The notes: generated from the sequence alone by a model not told the origin. DNA of 20,762 bases from DATBFG01 sp036558645 (GCA_036558645.1 DATBFG010000070.1:1-20762); one strand, 5' to 3'; counted from the stretch's first letter, positions 7,655 to 15,614 are shown. A program made the numbers and translations.

Positions 7655-8023
7655 CTACCTGGGCGGTGTTCCTAAGTGAAGGTTTGACCTGAGCGGTGGT
7701 TTTCGAGAGGACTTCCAAGACGGTTTTTTCAGCGCCTTCTCTGCTTCCCTTCGCTCTCGCTCTTTGAGTAATGGACGAAAGTCCTCTCCGACAACTCTGT
7801 AGCTGTGAAGTCTATCCAAACAATTTGGTCCGCCGAGCGATGCGGTAGTTAACAGTTGAAGGCAAAACATCGGTCCTTCCTGCACAGGCACCCGGTTCTG
7901 CACTAATAATCGCAGGTCAATCTCAATTGAGAAGACACTTATGGGATTTCCTTTGCTGGTGCCCCGGAACAAAAAGCATCGTCTGTCGCCCTCCTGTGTG
8001 AAGCCTTCATATGCGAAATCCAT
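7655..8023 (-). CDS. Cassette gene A, copy 1 (intact), unknown function
   Basis: A 122-aa soluble-looking protein with no recognised domain. It starts MDFAYEGFTQEGDRRCFLFR, continues with an alternating hydrophobic/charged stretch (SVFSIEIDLRLLVQNRVPVQ, then EGPMFCLQLLTTASLGG) that could form strands, and ends in a basic tail (ERERREAEKALKKPSWKSSRKPP). Evidence that it is a real protein: a broken second copy at 16310-16654 shares the peptides DRRCFLFRG, VQNRVPVQEGPMFCLQLLTT and VGEDFRPL, with synonymous third-base differences in the DNA. A weak purine-rich GAACGAGTGAA precedes the ATG. In copy 2, gene B lies 18 nt upstream. Here about 540 bp of extra DNA separates A from the B stub. A PilZ-like or other beta-barrel fold is possible but no motif supports it. 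Confidence 0.7.
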   Translation of the reverse strand: MDFAYEGFTQEGDRRCFLFRGTSKGNPISVFSIEIDLRLLVQNRVPVQEGPMFCLQLLTTASLGGPNCLDRLHSYRVVGEDFRPLLKERERREAEKALKKPSWKSSRKPPLRSNLHLGTPPR

Positions 8024-8585
8024 ATTTCACTCGTTCTAGACCAATAACTCCCGAGCGCCTTACGTTTCTTTTATGTTATCAAGTTCGTGTTCTCGGGTAA
8101 TTTGGCTCATCGGTCGGCGGCTCCGACAGAAGTTGGGACTGGGGCAGCCTCAGTGATAACCGATGGCAGAATTTTTTGCACTAACGCGGAAGGAAATGGT
8201 CCTCCGCTAAATCATACGACAGCAGCAAGCGTTCAGCTCGCAGCGTCCGCAACGGAGGTCGAGGAGTACTGCGTAGATCCGAGTCAGACCGCTTCTTCCA
8301 ACTGACAATCGAACCTCGACCGAGGGAAAGACAACAAATCATATGTTGAGCTCGCGCGTCGGCTGGCAGACCCGCATAAGATCGACACGTGTACCGGTTG
8401 TTGCGCCAACGTCGGCAAGCGTCCGGAGCACGATCCTACCGGTCATTGTCGCCAAGACTCAAAAATCCTCGACACATGATTAGTCACTTTCCTCCGAGAG
8501 TCGGAGGCAGTCCATACTCCGACGTTTGTTCCGATTCCCTCCAAGACAATTATCTTACCCAGTCAGGTCTCAACCAGTCATAATC
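8024..8585. other. Extra segment between cassette genes A and B in copy 1
   Basis: No convincing gene. It is absent from copy 2, where A and B are 18 nt apart, so about 540 bp (roughly 8040-8580) was inserted here or deleted there. Plus-strand frames starting at GTG 8087 (72 codons) and GTG 8389 (64 codons) lack ribosome-binding sites and protein-like composition. A perfect hairpin CCTCCGA-GAG-TCGGAGG sits at 8491-8507. No transposase or terminal repeats are evident. Confidence 0.4.
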
Positions 8586-8687
8586 GATCGAGATCCGGAA
8601 AAGAGTGGACTAAGTTTGATCAGATCTTCAGTACGCCTATCGCTCGGCATCTCGGAAATCGCGGTCTAGCCTGCTTTGCGCTCGGGC
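8586..8687 (-). pseudogene. Cassette gene B, copy 1, decayed stub
   Basis: Read on the minus strand from 8687, the frame gives ...ERKAG, a TAG stop, then TAISEMPSDRRTEDLIKL and SPLFSGSRS. It aligns collinearly with the second half of intact gene B (16673-16873), which reads RRKAGFMVVSHTPSDTRSDA then LSKLRQLFPGSR. The first ~28 codons are missing and a stop has appeared after RKAG. It begins immediately after the stop of cassette gene C, the same order as in copy 2. Boundaries are approximate because the similarity fades at both ends. Confidence 0.7.
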
Positions 8688-9035
8688 TTATTTAAACCAG
8701 ATATTTGCGGGTGGAACCCAGAAGTCTTCAAACCCAGCAAGCATTTCTTTCGCGTTTATGTCGCGGTGCTTCGTGGAACTCTTGAGAATGCGAGGAGTTA
8801 AGCTTTCTCGCGTCCATACCTTTTTGCTAAGGTTAGTGATTACGCGGTTGTGGTTTCGGACCTCTCCGATGTATCGACCATCGCATGCGTAAACCTCGTC
8901 ACCTTCCGCAAAGTAGCCAATCTGGTTCCCATCACAACCGAAGAGGCCATCGAAGCTTCGATAGCCGACATACTGGCCACTCCAGTTCCAAAACGTATTG
9001 ATGTCCGCCACTTCCTCTCCTCTTCGTGCACTCAT
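8688..9035 (-). CDS. Cassette gene C, copy 1 (intact), unknown function
   Basis: A 115-aa protein of unrecognised family. Residues about 15-65 are rich in Gly, Tyr, Phe and Asp (TFWNWSGQYVGYRSFDGLFG, then CDGNQIGYFAEGDEVYACDG, RYIGEV). They contain an internal near-repeat, LFGCDGNQIGY and VYACDGRYIGE, which suggests two similar beta-hairpins. The C-terminal half has ITNLSKKVWTRE and KEMLAGFEDFWVPP. A second, frameshifted copy at 16898-17235 preserves GQYVGYRS, QIGYFAEGDEVY, NLSKK and NAKEMLAG, so the protein was under selection in the past. The ATG at 9035 has no good Shine-Dalgarno, but both copies share ATATGAG at this point. It is first in the inferred order C-B-A. Function unknown. Confidence 0.7.
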   Translation of the reverse strand: MSARRGEEVADINTFWNWSGQYVGYRSFDGLFGCDGNQIGYFAEGDEVYACDGRYIGEVRNHNRVITNLSKKVWTRESLTPRILKSSTKHRDINAKEMLAGFEDFWVPPANIWFK

Positions 9036-9284
9036 ATCGCGCCCTCATTGTCGCGCCTGACCAGCCAATTCATCGGGTTCCTGCGGAGGCCTCATCGCTG
9101 CGCCCCGGAAGCATCGCGGCCGGGCGCGCTGATTTCATGCAAAGCTTTCCGAGAAGGGAGCTCTCCGTATTAGTACTCTGGTTTAGCCGAAATCGACTCA
9201 GGGCGTGAAGTTCCGACTGATGTGGACAGGTTTTCTTCCGACATACCTCTTTCGGCACGGCACCGCTCTCGATTCCAATGCCCA
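9036..9284. other. Gene-free spacer between cassette gene C and the radical SAM gene
   Basis: No coding region with supporting signals. A promoter for cassette gene C should lie here on the minus strand, but I cannot point to a convincing one. Confidence 0.3.
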
Positions 9285-10802
9285 TCAGGCGGTTACTCGT
9301 CCGGGAATTTCCAGAGTCGGCGAAGGCTTGGCCTGAAATAGCCGCCGGCAAGGTTTTGCAAGCAGACGGGCCCAGAAACGTGCTCGGCTCTGCCGTGCGC
9401 TATCGGTTGCAATCCCGGTGCCGGCATACATCTGCCGATAGAGCTTAGACACAAACAGGAAGGCCAGGCGTGCCCGAATGGATGATACACACCGAGATCG
9501 TTTCCAGATGGCGGCGACGCTATAAAAAGTGTCCCAGACATGCTGTGTGCGCTCCCGGATGTCGTCGGATGTCATAGTTGGATGCGGCGTGAACATTTTG
9601 GGCCTCAGTGCTGGAGGGATGAGCCAGTATCGCGTGAGAGGCGTGCCGTTGACGCTCGCTCCATCGCGTCCCTGATCTTTTTCCCAACGGGTGAAATCCA
9701 CAGTTCCGGGAAAGGGTGTTAGCATGACAAACTGCGCGAACGGGATGCCGGACCGCTGCGCGAGTTCCGCAGTCGCATCGAATGTCGCTGGTCCATCTGT
9801 AGGCAAGCCGAAGATGAACGAACCGAGAACATGCACGCCGTGCTCCCGGAACGTCTGAAGCCGCTGAACCAGATGCTCGCCCGAGCAATTGAACTCCTTG
9901 AAGACGGCCTTGAGACCTTCGGGAGTCACGGCTTCCACGCCCACCAATGCGCCTTTGATGCGGGCCTTCCTCATGGCCTCCAGAAACTCCCGATCTTCCG
10001 CGGCCTCCATCGTGATCTGCGTGTAGAAAACCATGTCGGCGGGAAGTTCAGCCAGGCGTGCCATGAGCTCGATTCTTTCCTTGCGAATCGAGCGGAGTTC
10101 GTTCAGTTTCTTGTAATTGTTCTGGCGTTCCGCCAATCGCAAATCGGTCAATGTAACGGGATAAAAGTTGTCATCCGCAAGAGCGATAAATCGGAATCCC
10201 ATGCGGCGCAGTTGTACGATTTCCCTGATAACCCCCTCAGACCCGCGTTGCCGCGGCCGCTGCCCATCCGTGCGCCAAACCGAGCAGAATGAGCAGTGCT
10301 TTGGGCAGCCTCGAAGCGTCTGAACGGAAGGCCACATGTACCTGTTGGTTGGAAGCAAATCCCAGCGGGCAGACATAAATTGACCGGCTTCGATCCTTCC
10401 ACCCTCGTAAACTGAGGAAGGCCTACCGTTCATGCACGCGGCCAACACCTCCGCCCATACGACATCGCCGTCGCCCTTCACCACCGAATGAGCGAGGCCC
10501 AACCGCAACGCTTCCTCAGGATAGAGAGTGGCGTGTATTCCACCGAAAACCAGCCAGGCACCGCGCTTCTGGACCATTCTGCCGATCTCATAACCGCGAA
10601 GAGCGTTTCCTGTATGGATACCGATGCCGACCACATCGCCAGGGCCCACACTGAGAGGATCGAACCGTTCCAAGGTCTCATCGCAGATCCGCGGATCGCC
10701 AAAAGATTCCGGGGTAGCGGCCGCGAGGACATAGAGCCAGCGAGGAGTGATAACTGCGGTCCCGAAGGACGTGTCACTCGGATTGACAAGATGAACGTTC
10801 AT
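9285..10802 (-). CDS. B12-binding-domain radical SAM protein
   Basis: A 505-aa putative class B radical SAM enzyme. The first ~150 residues form a cobalamin-binding-like Rossmann domain, opening MNVHLVNPSD, with GIGIHTGNALRG near 60-71 and the family's GGIHATLYPEEA near 87-98. The DxHxxG histidine motif is absent, as in most radical SAM members of this class. The iron-sulfur motif CxxxCxxC is C166, C170 and C173 (RGCPKHCSFC). Further on are ALADDNFYP, GVEAVTPEGLK and a SFIFGLPTDGPATFD block. The C-terminus (about 400-505) is basic. Enzymes of this layout methylate or cyclise unactivated carbons, for example in hopanoid or tetrapyrrole modification. The substrate cannot be inferred because no biosynthetic neighbours are present. 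A GGAAAGG 14 nt before the ATG is a rather distant ribosome-binding site. Confidence 0.9.
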   Translation of the reverse strand: MNVHLVNPSDTSFGTAVITPRWLYVLAAATPESFGDPRICDETLERFDPLSVGPGDVVGIGIHTGNALRGYEIGRMVQKRGAWLVFGGIHATLYPEEALRLGLAHSVVKGDGDVVWAEVLAACMNGRPSSVYEGGRIEAGQFMSARWDLLPTNRYMWPSVQTLRGCPKHCSFCSVWRTDGQRPRQRGSEGVIREIVQLRRMGFRFIALADDNFYPVTLTDLRLAERQNNYKKLNELRSIRKERIELMARLAELPADMVFYTQITMEAAEDREFLEAMRKARIKGALVGVEAVTPEGLKAVFKEFNCSGEHLVQRLQTFREHGVHVLGSFIFGLPTDGPATFDATAELAQRSGIPFAQFVMLTPFPGTVDFTRWEKDQGRDGASVNGTPLTRYWLIPPALRPKMFTPHPTMTSDDIRERTQHVWDTFYSVAAIWKRSRCVSSIRARLAFLFVSKLYRQMYAGTGIATDSARQSRARFWARLLAKPCRRLFQAKPSPTLEIPGRVTA

Positions 10803-11012
10803 TTACGCTTGATTAGCCTTTCCAACTAGCGATGGATACTCGCAGCACGTCGAGAGAAACACGACGGCGGCATTCGGTGAGCTTTATGGCCGCGGATTCG
10901 CCGTGGTGGTTCTTGCATCGAGAACGTTGGGGCGAATCCATGGAGGTTGCAGACGGCTTTCCGGCGAGCCGGGTTTGTGCCCGGTTCGCGCGGAATGCAG
11001 ACATAGAACTCA
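10803..11012. other. Gene-free spacer
   Basis: Overlapping short frames on both strands; none has a start signal or family resemblance. The promoter of the radical SAM gene is expected here but is not distinct. Confidence 0.3.
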
Positions 11013-12413
11013 TTACTTTTGAGTTTCATGATCTCGCAGTCCGAGGATCGTATTGTAAGTGAGAGAGACAGGATTTGCTCGGATCAAATCGTTTCGCAGG
11101 GCGATTAGGGCTTGGACGGACTGCCTGCGAGAGTGAGGGCCGAATTTCGCAGACTGGGCCGGCATGGTATGCGGGTTTTGGCAGTCATTCATCCGAAGCA
11201 CTGCGATTCTTCCATCTGTCCTGATAGTGGTCTCGTGATAATCACCGCTACCGGCGGCGCCGCGCATTATTAGGGTGGCTGCGGGCACGCATCCCCTAAA
11301 CGCCAGATCATTCAAGACCTTTGCGCGTTCGTTATCGATGAGCGGATCGCTAGCGTGCGTCAAGTGCATGGTGCGAAGCCTGTAGCCAACATCTTCGGTG
11401 GCCGCAGCCAGCCTAGCATTGGCCTGTCCTTGTTTCCACAGGCGCACATGATGACGCTTGGAAAAGGTGTTGAGACTTTTTTGATACTCAGCATCGGCGA
11501 TCGCGCCGTTCAATGTTAAGTTCCCCATGGGGGCCATGCTGTAGCCGATACGCTGGACCATACACTGATACCTGCGGTAAATAGACCTGAGCGAGTGTGG
11601 CTGCGCGCCGGACCAGCCGGCTGCCTGAAACGCAGGCTGAATCGACTCGCGTCCGCCTAGAAAAAGAATGTTGATCAGATCGGAGGGACGATTGCCCCCC
11701 CTCTCAGTGCGCTGATCGGGAAGCCGGGCAAGTAAGCGGTGCACTCCGGCCATTTCCGAAGGCAAGAGCGGCTCAATTTCATTTGGCGGAGCGCCCGGGT
11801 TCGGAATCTCGACCGCGGCGGTGAGTTCGAGGATGAGCTCAGTACCGGCTGCGAAGTAGATCTCCGGATCCGGAGAACGCGCGATCAGAACCTTGATTCC
11901 CAACATGGGCACGGCAAATTGCGGATTCACACCCAACAACGGCAGTGCGTAAAGATCGATTGTTGAAGAAAGATTCGCCGTTGGGTGGATGCCGCCTATA
12001 ACTCCTTGCGGGTTTACCCGCTCCTTAGCCGTTTCTACCTCTAGTAAACGCGTGCGAACAGGAATGGCCGCCCTGTCCGGCAGTTGCAGCATGTCAAAGC
12101 GGAACCCGAGGCTGGAGGTGGTGTGCTTCAATCCCAATCCGACGCGTTCGACACGTTCGATGACTCCCGACACGATGACGCCTTGGGGGATCATGAGGCG
12201 CCCGTTCACGAATACCGGCGCAATGACTCTGGATTCAATCGGATCCCCTGCATGTGAGATGCGGGAACCGGTCGGTGTCGCTAAGCGCGTTTCCAAGCGA
12301 GTTCCCGCTACCATCTCCACAGCCGGGGAAGGACAAACGCGCATAAACGCCACTATCACCGCGAACAGAGCGGAAACAGCATGTGAGGCAAATTTCTGGG
12401 ACCGATACGTCAC
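11013..12413 (-). CDS. Exported LssY_C-domain protein
   Basis: About 466 aa from the GTG at 12413. I prefer this start because it puts a signal-peptide-like segment at the front: residues 1-30 have a short basic stretch, a hydrophobic core (AVSALFAVIVAFM) and a possible PSPA-VE cleavage region. The frame stays open to an ATG at 12509 without supporting features. Residues ~35-210 are beta-rich (GTRLETRLATPTGSRISHAG, VIVSGVIERVERVGLG), as in proteins with barrel domains that hold surface material. Residues ~245-400 resemble the LssY C-terminal domain (PF14067): DLINILFLGGRESIQPAFQA, AGWSGAQPHSLRS, a SMAPMGNLTLNGAIADAEYQ segment and KRHHVRLWKQ. LssY was named from a Legionella secretion locus; its biochemical role is unknown. 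Likely periplasmic or envelope-associated. Single gene, with no obvious operon partner. Confidence 0.8.
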   Translation of the reverse strand: MTYRSQKFASHAVSALFAVIVAFMRVCPSPAVEMVAGTRLETRLATPTGSRISHAGDPIESRVIAPVFVNGRLMIPQGVIVSGVIERVERVGLGLKHTTSSLGFRFDMLQLPDRAAIPVRTRLLEVETAKERVNPQGVIGGIHPTANLSSTIDLYALPLLGVNPQFAVPMLGIKVLIARSPDPEIYFAAGTELILELTAAVEIPNPGAPPNEIEPLLPSEMAGVHRLLARLPDQRTERGGNRPSDLINILFLGGRESIQPAFQAAGWSGAQPHSLRSIYRRYQCMVQRIGYSMAPMGNLTLNGAIADAEYQKSLNTFSKRHHVRLWKQGQANARLAAATEDVGYRLRTMHLTHASDPLIDNERAKVLNDLAFRGCVPAATLIMRGAAGSGDYHETTIRTDGRIAVLRMNDCQNPHTMPAQSAKFGPHSRRQSVQALIALRNDLIRANPVSLTYNTILGLRDHETQK

Positions 12414-12509
12414 GTTTCTCTGTCCGTAAAGATGAGACGCACCACAGGGTTTGATGCTACACCTTGAAACCTGACACAAATCGGGACCGCGGTGGCCCGC
12501 AGTCTCCAC

Positions 12510-12986
12510 GAGCCAGAGAGCGGTGCCGATCAGAATGACACTGACCGCGCCCAGTTACTCCGTCGCTGAGAGTCACCCAACCATCCCCGGCGAAGGCTTC
12601 TAAGCGCCAAGGGCGTCCCATCGACTAAATTCGATCTGGTCTTGGGAAGCCTGGGATGCAGTCTGCCCCTCGGTCTCGATCTGGTTCCTGAAACCCGTCC
12701 GCTTTCGATATGACAGCGATAATGAGGGCGGCGTGAGCTGCGACGAAAAGCAACCCCAGGAATGGAGTCCAAGTCGACAACGCATCAGTTCGCCCGCTGC
12801 CGTCCCCGAGCTTCAGCGGAAGATGGTACCTCTCCTAAGGCGGAATACCAGCCACTTCCACGCGTGGGGACGAGACCTGGATCAAATTAGAACAAGCGCG
12901 TCATTCGCTCGAACAGCGCCTTTCAGCGCATGGCTGCTTGAAGTAGAATGCTCAACGCTTCGCTCTGGGATAAGATTTGAGTGTTC
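12510..12986. other. Gene-free stretch before the CheB-like gene
   Basis: No supported gene. The minus-strand frame 12780-12625, starting at a TTG, would encode 51 aa with one transmembrane-like segment (FLGLLFVAAHAALIIAVIS), but it has no ribosome-binding site. Otherwise nothing is recognised. Confidence 0.35.
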
Positions 12987-13592
12987 ATGGTAGAAACTGC
13001 CGGCCGGGATTTTCGGATTGTATGTCTTGCCGGTTCCGCGGGAGCGTTGGACGCCTATAGAGAAATTCTGCGCGGCTTGCCCAATGATCCCGGTATGGCC
13101 TTCGTCATTGTGGCACACCGCGGACTGGAAAATGCCGATCTATTGCCGCAGCTCCTCTGCCGCGCCACAAGCATGCCGGTCGTGGAAGTGACCCAAGGCA
13201 TGCGTCTGGAGCGAAACAAAGTTTTTCTAGCTCCGCCACATGAGGATATAACGACGGACGGTTGCGTATTCCATCTCCAGCCAAGCTCGGACCCGAATGG
13301 ATGGCCGACAGCCATTACTAATTTTTTGAATTCTCTTGCCGAAATGACAGGGCCTCGCGCCGTTGCGGTCATTCTCTCTGGTATGTCCGGGGATGGTAGC
13401 GGCGCGCTCGCTGCAATCAAAACTGGTGGTGGCCTTACGTTCGCTCAATCCGATGCGTCCTATGAGAGCATGCCGAACGCGGCCGTCAAAACTGGCCATG
13501 TCGACGCCCAGCTGTCATCATCTGGGATAGCTGAGAAATTGAGGGCGCTGAGTCACGGGTTGGATGAAGCCTCGCGCAGAAAGCGCCATTAG
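12987..13592 (+). CDS. Stand-alone CheB-type protein-glutamate methylesterase domain
   Basis: About 201 aa corresponding only to the CheB catalytic domain, which hydrolyses methyl-glutamates on chemoreceptors. Counting from the GTG two codons upstream, the triad is visible: Ser19 in GSAGALDA, His46 in VIVAHRG and Asp138 in SGMSGDGSGAL. PQLLCRATSMPV and the VFLAPPH element around residue 81 also fit. The N-terminal receiver domain of classical CheB is missing, so it cannot be switched on by CheA phosphorylation in the usual way. Orphan domains of this kind also occur as the front part of CheB/CheR/PAS fusions; here a stop follows and no CheR or chemotaxis gene is nearby. Start could be GTG 12981 or ATG 12987; neither has a strong Shine-Dalgarno. 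Substrate protein unknown. Confidence 0.88.
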   Translation: MVETAGRDFRIVCLAGSAGALDAYREILRGLPNDPGMAFVIVAHRGLENADLLPQLLCRATSMPVVEVTQGMRLERNKVFLAPPHEDITTDGCVFHLQPSSDPNGWPTAITNFLNSLAEMTGPRAVAVILSGMSGDGSGALAAIKTGGGLTFAQSDASYESMPNAAVKTGHVDAQLSSSGIAEKLRALSHGLDEASRRKRH

Positions 13593-13747
13593 CAACTCTA
13601 CTTGAGTCCAGGCTAAATGGAGGTGAGGCCACTCAGGCCAACATAAGCGGTCGAGTAACCTGGTGCGGATAGCCGCCAGATTAGCCGGTCGTCAAGCGAG
13701 CGAGAAACTGGGCGCTGGCGTCGGGATGGTCAGCCAAAAAGAAAATG

Positions 13748-13777
13748 CTGCAGAGCGCCGCTGACGGTACGCCGCAG
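13748..13777 (+). promoter_or_regulatory. Leader hairpin upstream of the second RRM gene
   Basis: Nested pairings CTGC/GCAG (13748-13751 with 13774-13777), GCG/CGC and CCG-CTGA-CGG form a compact GC-rich hairpin. It ends 3 nt before the purine-rich GGGGAG (13781-13786). This arrangement resembles that of the first RRM gene. Confidence 0.35.
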
Positions 13778-13798
13778 ATAGGGGAGAATTGATAAGAA

Positions 13799-14110
13799 AT
13801 GAGAATCTTTGTTGGTAATTTGAGTTTCTACACCACCGAACAAGACCTCCGGTCCCTCTTTTTCGAATACGGCGCAGTCGATGCGGTCTCCCTCCCCACT
13901 GATCGCGCAACGGGTCAAAGTCGTGGCTTTGCATTCATCGACATGCCTAATCGGACCGACGGCGAGGCAGCGGTCTCGGCGCTTAACGGATCGGACTTGG
14001 GCGGCCGTAATCTGGAGGTGAGTGAGGCTCGGCCCAAATCTGAGGCAGGTAGGCCCGGCGGCGGGGACTTCACGCGGCGACGGCCAGGAGGGCAAAAGCG
14101 TCGGTGGTAA
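13799..14110 (+). CDS. RRM-domain RNA-binding protein (second copy)
   Basis: A 103-aa single-RRM protein. RNP2 is IFVGNL (residues 3-8) and RNP1 is RGFAFIDM (about 42-49). ALNGSDLGGRNLEVSEARPK follows, and the tail is glycine/arginine-rich (GRPGGGDFTRRRPGGQKRRW). It aligns along its full length with the RRM protein at 6903, sharing VGNLSF, TDRATGQ and NGSDL, so the two are paralogues. They differ enough that the duplication is not recent. The ribosome-binding site is either GGGGAG 12 nt upstream or a weak AAGAA next to the ATG. It stands alone, without the small basic-protein gene that follows the first copy. Confidence 0.92.
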   Translation: MRIFVGNLSFYTTEQDLRSLFFEYGAVDAVSLPTDRATGQSRGFAFIDMPNRTDGEAAVSALNGSDLGGRNLEVSEARPKSEAGRPGGGDFTRRRPGGQKRRW

Positions 14111-14198
14111 AGCTCCACAGAATCCTATCCTTCATAGGCCTAGGAGGCACTGAACTCAAAACGGCGACAGGCGAAACCTGGTGGCAAATGGGAGGAGA

Positions 14199-14429
14199 TT
14201 ACGCATCTAAGAGAGCATTTTGAATCTCCGCGAACGCCCAGCGCTGCGCGGATTTCAGCGCCTCTTCTGCTGACTCGAATTGTGCCGCGAGATCCAACCA
14301 TTTCACAGGAACATGTATCGTTTTCGGAAATCTTAGGCTGCCTTGTGCCGCCCAACGGCCATCATGCTCTCGAGAGATAACTTTGAGCGTGCACCCTCGG
14401 TACACTGTCTCGAACTCCCTGACTGGCAT
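14199..14429 (-). CDS. Small conserved-looking protein of unknown function
   Basis: A 76-aa protein with no recognised domain. It reads MPVREFETVYRGCTLKVISR, then EHDGRWAAQGSLRFPKTIHV, and ends in a helix-like EEALKSAQRWAFAEIQNAL. The pattern of strands (YRGCTLKV, WAAQGSL) followed by a C-terminal helix looks like a compact alpha/beta fold, and the residue composition is protein-like. Short proteins with YRGxxLxVxxxxxxGxWxAxG and an AxxxAxxxAxxxID end occur in several proteobacteria and acidobacteria, as I recall. No good Shine-Dalgarno is seen before the ATG at 14429. It is convergent with the second RRM gene. Function unknown. Confidence 0.55.
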   Translation of the reverse strand: MPVREFETVYRGCTLKVISREHDGRWAAQGSLRFPKTIHVPVKWLDLAAQFESAEEALKSAQRWAFAEIQNALLDA

Positions 14430-14882
14430 GAACCCATGCTCGCAGAGTTTGGGGTTATGCGAAACGGCGACATTGTCTACTGGAGATGCGAATTGTGCTG
14501 CCGTGGAACCAATTTCGAGGGCCCACTAATGCTCGGAACTCACACGGATTTAGCAGCGTAGCCATAGTGACAATCGCCTGATGATACAGTGCCACGGAGG
14601 CACCAATCACTGCAGCATTCCACGTGCTCTTGGCGGTCGCGGTTCTTTTCATCGCGCGCCCTCTTTCCCGATCGCGTCACCTCCCACAAATCTGATACCG
14701 ACTATCAAACCATGAGGCACGCGCAGTTCAGAAATAGCGACGGCGATGAACGAAGTAGGAGCCGACTTTACCCGGGTGAAACGAAGCGGCCTCGTGTCCT
14801 GAGTTGTTGCAATCAGGCCGTCATAAGCCGATTAAGCGTGTCAGCGATTGAAGCGATAGGATTGTGGGACTGGAGGAGGCGT
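14430..14882. other. Gene-free stretch
   Basis: Overlapping open frames occur on both strands, but none shows domain resemblance. The upstream part of the plus-strand frame that leads into the next gene (14589-14882) has a composition unlike a real protein (rich in Arg, Ser and Cys). Confidence 0.35.
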
Positions 14883-15131
14883 GTGTTGATCACAGAAAAC
14901 GACCTCAAACGATTGAAGCGCGAGTATACTGTCGCACTTGAGCGTTATGCAGATCTGGCGCAGCAGACCTGCGACTTCGTTAGCGATATCCAGAAATGTC
15001 CCATCTCGGTCAACGAGCGCTCCGGTCTCATCTTGCATCGCCGAAGAGAGGACACCGCCCGCGATGCTTATTTGGCAGCGCGACATAAATTGATGGACAG
15101 CCTAATCGGAACATCCAAGATTGCAATTTGA
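14883..15131 (+). CDS. Small helical protein of unknown function
   Basis: About 82 aa from the GTG at 14883 (the TTG at 14886 is also possible). I place the start there because GGAGGAGG lies at 14872-14879 and the protein-like composition begins at this point, although the frame is open from 14589. The sequence VLITENDLKRLKREYTVALE, RYADLAQQTCDFVSDIQKC, ...RREDTARDAYLAARHKLMDS looks like two long amphipathic helices around a short loop, i.e. a helical hairpin or coiled coil. No family is recognised. It stands alone between two spacers. Low molecular weight and helical-hairpin character would suit a protein-protein adaptor, but that is a guess. Confidence 0.55.
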   Translation: MLITENDLKRLKREYTVALERYADLAQQTCDFVSDIQKCPISVNERSGLILHRRREDTARDAYLAARHKLMDSLIGTSKIAI

Positions 15132-15614
15132 GATCGGCGGTATCTCGATTGCCGGGAGATGATTCCGCGCTGACGACTCATGTGTGCGATTGGGGCGCCT
15201 CGCACATCCGCACCTTATGAACGGCGATCCAAGACAGCGACATCGACTGGCCGCGGTTCCTCACTGCGCTCTGAACCGCCGTGGCTTCCGGCTCTGCTAC
15301 AAATTCGAGGTCATCACTGGCTGCCGCTACAGGTGCTGCTGGCCTGTTACCCGTGACTTGCGAAAACGTTCCCGACGATGCCCGCGAGCGGGCCTGTCAG
15401 GTTCAGCAAAATGGTGCGTTAGAGCATACGCTATCGGGGAATAATGGTCATCCGGGGGTGCAAAAGGCCACGGGAGGATAGCAATAGCAAGGCAGGAAGT
15501 ATCAGGGATGCCAGTGGGCAAAACTGAGGACGCTAGGAGTTTGGAAGTTAGTGCAATAATAGTGATCCGGGTGAGCGAAACGGGCTCTGCCTACATTTTC
15601 ATTGAAGGAGCGAC
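15132..15614. other. Gene-free stretch before the VOC gene
   Basis: No supported gene. The plus-strand frame from GTG 15281 (66 codons) and that from 15184 (86 codons) have neither ribosome-binding site nor family resemblance. No clear hairpin terminator. Confidence 0.35.

Noticed and set aside
7655..8023. PilZ or other c-di-GMP-binding domain in cassette protein A
   Set aside because: The RxxxR and D/NxSxxG motifs needed for PilZ are not present.
8087..8583. Two plus-strand frames (GTG 8087, 72 codons; GTG 8389, 64 codons)
   Set aside because: No start signal, low-complexity or Ser/Arg-rich composition, absent from the homologous locus in copy 2.
12625..12780. Minus-strand 51-codon frame with one transmembrane-like segment
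   Set aside because: Starts at a TTG with no ribosome-binding site and ends in a Pro/Asp/Arg-rich tail; chance hydrophobicity cannot be excluded.
14455..14652. Minus-strand 65-codon frame starting MKRTATAKSTWNAAVIGASV
   Set aside because: Some hydrophobic character and a weak GAGG upstream, but the second half does not look like protein and there is no family match.
14589..14882. Long N-terminal extension of the small helical protein
   Set aside because: Arg/Ser/Cys-rich non-protein-like sequence, whereas a strong GGAGGAGG precedes the internal GTG at 14883.
15184..15481. Plus-strand frames before the VOC gene
   Set aside because: No start signals or recognisable domains.
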